NCBI GenBank assembly: GCA_030625085.1
Contig: DAOURK010000015.1
Location: forward strand, 1 to 48,227
Source: Pseudomonadota bacterium
GTDB taxonomy: Bacteria > SZUA-182 > DTGQ01
Length of the DNA stretch: 48,227 nt
Direction: 5' to 3'
Shown: one piece after another, positions 42,804-48,227 of the stretch
How positions within the stretch are numbered: position 1 is the stretch's first letter
Layout: the number at the start of each line of letters is the position of its first letter
The notes under the pieces: generated by a model
The model's input: the letters and a program-made list of their open reading frames with translations, nothing else
What the model was told of the DNA's origin: nothing
Databases searched by the model: none
Made by a program: the position numbers and the translations under genes

Positions 42804-43895
42804 TTAGATTCTTTCCATACACGTGCCAGGTATCATGATGCATTTCAACTTTCCCCTTTCAAGACTTTTATCTGGGGCAATACTAATTTGTGTATCACGA
42901 TACTTTTGCTGAAGACGATGGAGATTCTGACGATGTTGCCCAATGAATATGGAAAGCTCTCGCTCTGGTACCAAAATCGTTACCCTTTTGCCATGGCCAC
43001 CATCTTTGGCCATCAAATTCACCATTCGATCATAGGCTAGGGAAGAAACCACTAACTCTCCCAGGGCAGGATGAAAAGGCCCTGCAATCACACTACCCTC
43101 TTTTTCCATTTCCGGAATTGATTGCAGTCCAATCCGAGCCACAGTAATACCGGCTTTGGTAAACTGCAAAAATAGCCCTTTACACAATTCAATAGTCTTC
43201 TCAAGAGTAAGGGGTGTATAATTTCCCAGCCTGTACATTTTCTCCAACTCTGTATTCTTAATGACTAAGGTGGGATGAATCCTGACAAAATGAGGAGCTA
43301 ATTCAATAACTTTTTCTACCGTTCGGCAAAGGGCTTCATCACTTTCCTCAGGCAGCCCAACCATCAGATGCAAACCAATGCAAAACTGATGATGATGAAG
43401 TAGGTGCATAGCCTCTATAACCTGTTTCTCAGAGTATGTTCGGCCCGCTTTCTGTAAAATCTTCTGGTCCAAGGACTGGACACCAATCTCAATTGTACGA
43501 ACTCCGTATTGAGCCAAAAAATTCAGGCCTTTTTCAGAAATATAATCCGGGCGGGTGGAAACCCTTATGCCATCAATTTTCCGCTCTTTAATGGCTTGAT
43601 AAGCAGGTAATAAATAAAGCTCTTGCACAGCTTGGGGCATTCCCGTAAAATTACCACCATAAAAAGCCACTTCTATGCTTTTGGGAAATCCGGATGATTT
43701 CTTCTTTCTGGTATGTTTTATTGTTTTTAAATAATGTTCGATAAGGGGATAAATATCTGCAGGCTCATGAACAAGGGATGTTCCTGTTACCTCTTTTTGA
43801 TTACAAAAAATACAATGATGGGGACACCCCTGATGAGGTAAAAAAATAGGGATAATCTTAGATCGGAAGGATTCAGACCGGTTTTGCTCAAACAT
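42804..43895 (-). CDS. Elp3-like radical SAM protein without acetyltransferase domain
   Basis: The N-terminus has the Elp3-type iron-sulfur motif GCPHHCIFC (Cys24, 28 and 31), followed by FYGGNFTG, a SAM-contact motif. Then come STRPDYI, EIGVQSLDQKILQKAGR and GLHLMVGLPEE, all shared with Elp3 and related radical SAM oxidoreductases. The 363-aa protein lacks the C-terminal acetyltransferase domain of true Elp3, so its reaction is unknown. Similar genes in Firmicutes and Desulfobacterota sit near rnc or smc. It is the last of the minus-strand run from 47965, but about 200 bases and a repeat element separate it from gpsA. Confidence 0.88.
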   Translation of the reverse strand: MFEQNRSESFRSKIIPIFLPHQGCPHHCIFCNQKEVTGTSLVHEPADIYPLIEHYLKTIKHTRKKKSSGFPKSIEVAFYGGNFTGMPQAVQELYLLPAYQAIKERKIDGIRVSTRPDYISEKGLNFLAQYGVRTIEIGVQSLDQKILQKAGRTYSEKQVIEAMHLLHHHQFCIGLHLMVGLPEESDEALCRTVEKVIELAPHFVRIHPTLVIKNTELEKMYRLGNYTPLTLEKTIELCKGLFLQFTKAGITVARIGLQSIPEMEKEGSVIAGPFHPALGELVVSSLAYDRMVNLMAKDGGHGKRVTILVPERELSIFIGQHRQNLHRLQQKYRDTQISIAPDKSLERGKLKCIMIPGTCMERI

Positions 43896-43912
43896 TGATT
43901 AATATTCACATT

Positions 43913-44071
43913 ATACTCAGCGAGGGCATAAATTACGCTTTTTAAATTTCACCACAGAGGACACAGAGAGAACAGAGTATTAAATTTTATTACTGAACTC
44001 AGTGTCCTCTGTGTCCTCTGTGGTTTATTTAGTATTTTTTGAAAATCACAATTTATGGCCTTGCCAAGTAT
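43913..44071. mobile_element. Miniature inverted-repeat element (MITE/REP-like), copy 2
   Basis: This 159-bp relative of 7721-7861 has the same tips (ATACTCAGCGAGGGC and GCCTTGCCAAGTAT) and a longer inner hairpin: CCACAGAGGACACAGAGAG against GTGTCCTCTGTGTCCTCTGTGG. It is 18 bp longer than copy 1 because both arms carry one extra nine-base unit. It lies between gpsA and the Elp3-like gene. Confidence 0.75.
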
Positions 44072-44091
44072 ATAAACAAAAAAAACAAAAA

Positions 44092-45117
44092 TTATTCTGC
44101 CAGAGTGTCCCAGGGACACTCGTATTTTAAAGCTCGCCCCATTAATTCAGAAAAAGCGTCCCGTGGATCTTTTTGCTCAAACAGAACAGCCGATACCTGT
44201 TGTGTAATCGGCATCTCTACCTGAAATTTTTGCGCCAGCCGAAGGGCACATCGAGTAGTTGCTATCCCTTCAGCCACCATTTTCATTCCAGCTAAAATAT
44301 CGGGCAACTTTTCGCCACGCCCTACTCGTTGCCCCACGGTTCTATTTCGGCTCAGGTCCCCGGTACACGTCAGGATTAAATCTCCCACTCCGGATAGACC
44401 ATAAAAGGTCTCCGCTTTGGCTCCCATAGCAGTCCCCAGACGAACAATTTCCACTAATCCACGAGTAATAAGCGCGGCTCGGGCATTATTGCCAAAACCC
44501 AAGCCATCGGAAATGCCTGCGGCAATGGCAATAATATTTTTCAGGGAACCGGCCAATTCAACTCCTACCAGGTCACTGGTTCGGTAGACACGAAAATAGG
44601 AAGTGGAAAACAAATGCTGAATATATGAGGCTTCTTCTAAATCCTCACAAGCCACAGTCACCGCTGTAGCCATTCTTTTTGAAACCTCTTGAGCAAAACT
44701 CGGCCCGGAAATACAAGAAATTTTGATCTGAAGTTGAGAAGTAACCTCGTGCTGAATTACCTCTGACATACGAAATAGAGACTTTTCCTCCACACCCTTG
44801 GTAGCCGAAACCAGATGAACTCCTGAAGAAAGATAATGAGCATATTGACAGGTTAGCTGCCGTACTACATGTGAAGGAGGGACCGAAACAACAACCTCTT
44901 TTGATTCTACAGCCTCCTGTAAGGAGCTCGTAACCTTTAGGTTAGAGGGAATTACCAAGCCGGGAAGAAAAAAGGTATTCTCTCTCTTGGTCTCTAATTC
45001 CCTGACCAGCTCTGCTTCATAAGCCCATAAGATGACATCATATCCTTTATCTGCCAATAAGATAGCCAGAGTCGTGCCCCAACTTCCGGCGCCAATAACT
45101 GCAATTTTTTCATTCAT
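44092..45117 (-). CDS. gpsA: Glycerol-3-phosphate dehydrogenase [NAD(P)+]
   Basis: GpsA reduces dihydroxyacetone phosphate to sn-glycerol 3-phosphate for phospholipid synthesis. The protein (341 aa) has GAGSWGTTLA at the N-terminus (Rossmann loop), VVVSVPPSHVVR, SGPSFAQEVSKRMATAV, the catalytic lysine in GSLKNIIAIAAG, and TRGLVEIVRLG with the substrate-binding GVGDLILTC and SRNRTVG. The length is normal. It follows the purH-type gene by 63 bases on the same strand. Confidence 0.96.
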   Translation of the reverse strand: MNEKIAVIGAGSWGTTLAILLADKGYDVILWAYEAELVRELETKRENTFFLPGLVIPSNLKVTSSLQEAVESKEVVVSVPPSHVVRQLTCQYAHYLSSGVHLVSATKGVEEKSLFRMSEVIQHEVTSQLQIKISCISGPSFAQEVSKRMATAVTVACEDLEEASYIQHLFSTSYFRVYRTSDLVGVELAGSLKNIIAIAAGISDGLGFGNNARAALITRGLVEIVRLGTAMGAKAETFYGLSGVGDLILTCTGDLSRNRTVGQRVGRGEKLPDILAGMKMVAEGIATTRCALRLAQKFQVEMPITQQVSAVLFEQKDPRDAFSELMGRALKYECPWDTLAE

Positions 45118-45180
45118 AGTCTTATTTTAAGCCCTGATCACAAATCTTAATGGCCATATTTTCCCTTATCTGCAATGAGA

Positions 45181-45801
45181 TTAACATACTACGGGTTTAT
45201 CCCCTTCAAGCCTGACGCGCTGAAGATATTCCGTAATGACCTTATCATAATGGGCCGTATGGGCATAGGTTTTTTTCATAAGGGAAAATTTGGTGGCATA
45301 ACTGATTTCTCCATGATTTTGCTCTAATTCCTGACTAATCGTTTTATAATCAGCAGGATCAACTATCACCGCCACATCCTGAAAATTTTTGGCCGCAGCA
45401 CGTAACATGGTTGGGCCGCCGATATCAATATTTTCCACTGCCTGAGCAAAGGTACTCTCTTTATTGGCAATAGTCTGCTCGAAAGGATAAAGGTTGACTA
45501 CCACTAAATCAATGGGCAAACAATCTTGTTCCGCCATCTGGCGCATATGTTCCGGATTATCGCGTCTGGCCAACAAACCGGCATGAATTTTAGGATGCAG
45601 TGTTTTCACGCGGCCACCCAACATTTCAGGAGATTTGGTATATTCTGAAACAAGAGTTAAAGAAACCCCATTTTCTTTTAAAAGTCGGGCTGTACCACCT
45701 GTTGATAAAATTTGAACGCCCAATTTCTGTAATATCTTCGCTAAATCCACAACACCTTTTTTGTTTGAAACACTTATTAATGCTCTCTGAATCTTTCCCA
45801 T
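45181..45801 (-). CDS. purH: IMP cyclohydrolase domain of PurH as a stand-alone protein
   Basis: PurH closes FAICAR to IMP with its N-terminal (MGS-like) domain and formylates AICAR with its larger C-terminal domain. Only the first is present: 206 aa from the ATG at 45801 (GGGAGG seven bases upstream), with [39 protein letters not shown] and [17 protein letters not shown], ending at PVVC. A full PurH has over 500 aa. The next gene, gpsA, starts 63 bases later, so the second domain is not merely frameshifted nearby. The transformylase must be coded elsewhere or replaced by another enzyme. Confidence 0.9.
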   Translation of the reverse strand: MGKIQRALISVSNKKGVVDLAKILQKLGVQILSTGGTARLLKENGVSLTLVSEYTKSPEMLGGRVKTLHPKIHAGLLARRDNPEHMRQMAEQDCLPIDLVVVNLYPFEQTIANKESTFAQAVENIDIGGPTMLRAAAKNFQDVAVIVDPADYKTISQELEQNHGEISYATKFSLMKKTYAHTAHYDKVITEYLQRVRLEGDKPVVC

Positions 45802-45874
45802 ACCTAACCTCCCTTGTAACTGATGCCACAACAAATATTATATAAATCAGGATCTTTCTCATTCCACATATTTT

Positions 45875-46246
45875 TTACAGATCACCCGAATCCGCCGACC
45901 CCGGATCTTCTCCTTTTTTTTCTCTCTCAGCCTCATGAACCGCCTCATCTACCATTTGCTCATACTCTCCTCCTTCCATATCCTCTCCCATCTCTTTACC
46001 CATCTTCTTCATCCATTTGGCCATACTCACCGGGTCGTTCTCATCCAGCCCGGACAATTTGCCGGGATCAGCAAGGGATTCCAGTCTGGCCTCTTCTGAT
46101 TTTATTACTCGAACTCGAGAGATTAATTTTTCAATATCCGAGCTGCCGCAATGTTTGCACTTTAAAGGTACTGAATCCTTTACCTTTAAAACTAAAAGGG
46201 TAAACCGTCTTAAACATTGGCAGCACTTATATTCATAGATTGGCAT
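45875..46246 (-). CDS. FmdB-family zinc-ribbon protein
   Basis: The N-terminus MPIYEYKC with Cys8, Cys11, Cys30 and Cys33 (about; CxxC...CxxC) is the FmdB-type zinc ribbon, a putative regulatory protein. The C-terminal half is acidic and Met/Glu-rich (KWMKKMGKEMGEDMEGGEYEQM) and likely helical, and ends disordered. I chose ATG 46246 because the family starts MPIYEY; a GTG at 46255 adds three residues, and the GGGGG ribosome site at 46256-46260 suits the ATG. It lies 73 bases before purH on the same strand. Confidence 0.88.
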   Translation of the reverse strand: MPIYEYKCCQCLRRFTLLVLKVKDSVPLKCKHCGSSDIEKLISRVRVIKSEEARLESLADPGKLSGLDENDPVSMAKWMKKMGKEMGEDMEGGEYEQMVDEAVHEAEREKKGEDPGSADSGDL

Positions 46247-46260
46247 TATACTCACCCCCT

Positions 46261-47022
46261 TTAATTCATTAACAAGGAACCCTCATCCATGCAAAAATCA
46301 ACCCGGGGAAAAAATTCTTTAGCCTGAACAATGCAATATTTGGGGTCCGATTCCCCTTTCAGACAAAATAATTTTCTTCTTTTTTGCCCTGGTGATGGAA
46401 AATCCGATTCCTGTATATCTACCAAGGAACCATATGGACAATTCAGGCATTTTTCGTATTGGTATTCAAAAACTTTTCCTAATAATAAGGCCTGTCTGGC
46501 CTCGGCTACAGTCCAATGTTTGGCTGTACTTTTTTTTTCGATTTCTATTCCATGCACCCGATCTAAGATCAGCCTGCCCCGATCAAGGCGCAAAGCAGCC
46601 CGAAATTCTAATTGATCTCCTTCGCTTAACCGAAGACGGCTTTGCTGAGATGGGCTTAAGATAGCATACACCGTGTCTTCAAACAAAGTAATATCAATGG
46701 ATACCTCCTGAAACACTAAAAAAAATCCCTTAAACCACACCTGAGCCCGCTCATGATGTCTGTTCATAATAAATTGAGGTTTCAGTGCTTTAATTGTACC
46801 CGCACAATTCAGTTCTTTTCCCTTTTTCTCATCAAACCATATCTCAAATTCTCGAAGATCTTTACGAAAAACCTAGTAATCTTCCGGCGTAAGCAACAAC
46901 TGAGGATATTTGGCTATCTTTTCATCATAATAGTCAGCGCATGGTACACATTTTCTTCCCACATGCGCATAGGACTTTGGACAGGGTATCCCGCACCGCA
47001 GTCCAGTTTTCGGCACATCCAC
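46261..47022 (-). pseudogene. Unrecognised cysteine-containing protein interrupted by an in-frame TAG
   Basis: I do not recognise the family. An intact ORF of 168 codons (46261-46767) starts at an ATG with no ribosome site. Reading the same frame upstream, the coding sequence continues without a break to a GTG at 47020-47022 except for one TAG at 46873-46875. The upstream part encodes CGIPCPK and RKCVPCADYYDEK, a possible metal-binding pair, and the lower part has CLNCPYGS and two further Cys near the end. The gene is most simply a nonsense-disrupted copy. It lies directly before fmdB with a five-base gap at the Shine-Dalgarno of fmdB. Confidence 0.6.
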
Positions 47023-47494
47023 TTAAAATAAATACATCCATGAGGATAATACCCTTTTTTTCAATACATGATAGACCGAAACCACATTCTCAAACTCACG
47101 ATGTGAATCATGGGTACAGCGAAAAACATCAGCCCTTTTATACAAATTTTTCAACCCAAAATCCCTTCCAGCATTGCTTTTTAATTCTCTAAAAAGTCCT
47201 TATAAAATATCACATTCCCTGCTAAATTACAATCACCCCCCTACTTCAACAATAACGTCTGCAATAAAAATAAATTACTCATTAGGAATGATAAAGCACG
47301 AATGCGCGAACTGCCGGCAAGCCGCATAATAAAAAAATCCCCATGCTGTTACATTACTATATTGGATGCAACTTGGTATGGGGTATAAGGAGACTCTTTG
47401 TAAAGCTTCTCAGGAAAGGTTAGCGCTAAAAATTGCCGGGAGTTCCTTTCTTTGAAAAGACCTTGGCATAAAATTATCTTTAAAGGAATGGTTT
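47023..47494. other. Spacer with possible coding remnants
   Basis: No gene is called. On the minus strand a frame from about 47190 to 47023 stays open and reads like protein (for example LYKRADVFRCTHDSHREFE), ending in a TAA that touches the GTG of the interrupted gene. Its start is unclear, and another frame through a run of seven A at 47055-47062 also reads on. The rest, to 47494, holds nothing I can support. Confidence 0.4.
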
Positions 47495-47965
47495 TTAAGA
47501 ACGTAATGTAGCTGTTAACCGCAGAGGATTATTGAGTAGTTCGAGAGCAGTGATAATATTCGGGGCAATTATATCTGCCCCCATTATGGCCTCACCTGCT
47601 GCTCCTTCACCTTGAACAACCGCAATACCAAGAACTGCTTTTTTAAGCATGAGGCGATCATTTCGCCCATTTCCGATACAAACGGTTCTTCCGGCGCCCA
47701 ATTGATTAACGTAGTTTAGTTTACCAATATCTTGATTCTCTACCGGAAGGATAGAAAGCTTGCAGTCCACTCCCTTAAGTTCTGCTTTGGCCTTACCAAA
47801 GGTGTCAGCTGTTAAAATATGAATTTGTAAGCTCCGGCTAAGAACATCCAAACAGGCTTTAACACCACTAAGCAACTGTCCGTCATAAGCCAGGGTACCA
47901 TTATAATCTAAAACAAGATGCATCAAGTTTAATGTATTAAAACCAGGAATAGGTACTTCAAGCAT
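47495..47965 (-). CDS. HAD-type phosphatase, soluble P-type ATPase-like (COG4087 type)
   Basis: This 156-aa protein has the HAD motif 1 as DYNGTLA (Asp20, with Asn22 in place of the usual second Asp), motif 2 ILTADTFG, and the metal-binding loop CIGNGRNDRLML. It resembles the P domain of P-type ATPases, lacking any membrane part. The loss of the second Asp occurs in that COG and fits a phosphatase acting on small molecules or none at all; the substrate is unknown. It stands alone with an open spacer on both sides. Confidence 0.85.
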   Translation of the reverse strand: MLEVPIPGFNTLNLMHLVLDYNGTLAYDGQLLSGVKACLDVLSRSLQIHILTADTFGKAKAELKGVDCKLSILPVENQDIGKLNYVNQLGAGRTVCIGNGRNDRLMLKKAVLGIAVVQGEGAAGEAIMGADIIAPNIITALELLNNPLRLTATLRS

Positions 47966-48089
47966 AATAATTCTTTCTATGATATGCTTAAACAGTCTTT
48001 AAGATGTGTTTTTAAATAATATTTTAATCCTAATATTTTTTCAAAACTATGTAATTTGATAGTATTTGTCAAGTTCTAAATTAAAAATT

Positions 48090-48116
48090 CTGGGTTTTCG
48101 ATATAAGGGATTTTTT
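48090..48116 (-). repeat. Short dispersed repeat, inverted copy
   Basis: On the minus strand the 27 bases run AAAAAATCCCTTATATC then GAAAACCCAG. The first 17 match 40-56 exactly, and the last 17 match 121-137 exactly. The rest of 47966-48227 shows no gene. Confidence 0.75.
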
Positions 48117-48227
48117 AAATTTGTAAAGCCTTAGTAAATGTAGTCCCAGAAAGGCGAAATATTTTTCATAGCTCCTTTAAATTTAATAAGTTAGCCTATG
48201 TTTTGCAACTCATTGTTTTTTAATGGC

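Noticed and set aside
45823-46203. 126-codon plus-strand ORF antisense to fmdB
   Set aside because: It is rich in Pro, Ser and Leu because it is the complement of acidic codons in fmdB. The fmdB frame has clear zinc-ribbon motifs.
46873-46875. TAG as a pyrrolysine codon
   Set aside because: No pyl genes are visible and the protein is not a methylamine methyltransferase, so a mutation or error is more likely. The point is left open in the findings.
1-48227. CRISPR arrays, prophage, or defence islands
   Set aside because: I found no regularly spaced direct repeats, cas genes, integrases, phage structural genes or restriction genes. The repeats seen are scattered single units.

Overview
This window is a low-GC, densely coded chromosomal segment of a Gram-negative bacterium. 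The envelope genes (LptD, a lipobox-bearing MltD-type transglycosylase, an outer-membrane barrel protein, LolCDE/MacB-like ABC genes), the runs accD-folC-lptD, thrS-infC-rpmI-rplT-pheS-pheT-zapB-zapA and mogA-holB-ricT, RNase Y with YmdB, and heavy c-di-GMP signalling modules point to a Desulfobacterota (deltaproteobacterial) lineage. This is an inference from gene order and family content; no 16S gene is present. Start codons are often TTG or GTG, and intergenic spaces carry several families of short dispersed repeats.

Layout. 1-250: short repeat. 252-7486 (minus strand): mltD-like gene, an HDOD-GAF-GGDEF protein whose last 45 codons are frame-displaced, a degenerate-GGDEF/REC/HD-GYP protein, and an RmlD-like sugar-nucleotide reductase. 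7721-7861: first copy of a hairpin-forming miniature element. 7892-11698 (plus): RNase R, a small exported protein, a radical SAM/SPASM-like protein. 11786-13482 (minus): ROK glucokinase and a flavodoxin-like protein. 13764-13851: tRNA-Leu(CAA) with promoter and terminator. 13942-19023 (minus): a tight five-gene operon of barrel, ATPase, two FtsX-type permeases and a LolA-like periplasmic protein. 19024-19994: a long spacer with a 36-codon membrane-peptide ORF and a GC-rich multi-hairpin block. 19995-22472 (plus): mogA, holB, ricT, convergent with rsmA and pdxA (22422-24300, minus). 24561-30993 (plus): a secreted protein with three Ig/cadherin-like repeats, then accD, folC, lptD and a DUF2007 protein. 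31311-31382: tRNA-Val(GAC). 31482-38736: translation and division operon thrS-infC-rpmI-rplT-pheST-zapB-like-zapA. 38944-39132: a very probable 6S RNA, followed by the 5-formyl-THF cyclo-ligase gene (the same arrangement as zapA-ssrS-ygfA in E. coli), then rny and ymdB. 42804-47965 (minus): Elp3-like radical SAM protein, second hairpin element, gpsA, a purH gene reduced to the IMP cyclohydrolase domain, fmdB, a gene interrupted by an in-frame TAG, and a HAD-type phosphatase.

How genes work together. Most of the window is core information processing (tRNA synthetases, ribosomal proteins, RNases R and Y, RsmA, HolB), cofactor and lipid precursors (FolC, PdxA, MogA, AccD, GpsA) and envelope building (LptD, MltD, Lol-like operon). 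The strongest candidate for an uncharacterised system is the five-gene operon at 13942-19023. It has the parts of an envelope-spanning lipoprotein or lipid transport route, but with its own dedicated barrel. Other points of interest are a likely AUA-initiated infC, the two miniature elements whose hairpin arms differ by a matching 9-bp unit on both sides, the multi-hairpin block near 19.6 kb, and two disrupted genes (a frameshift and an amber stop) that need read-level checking.
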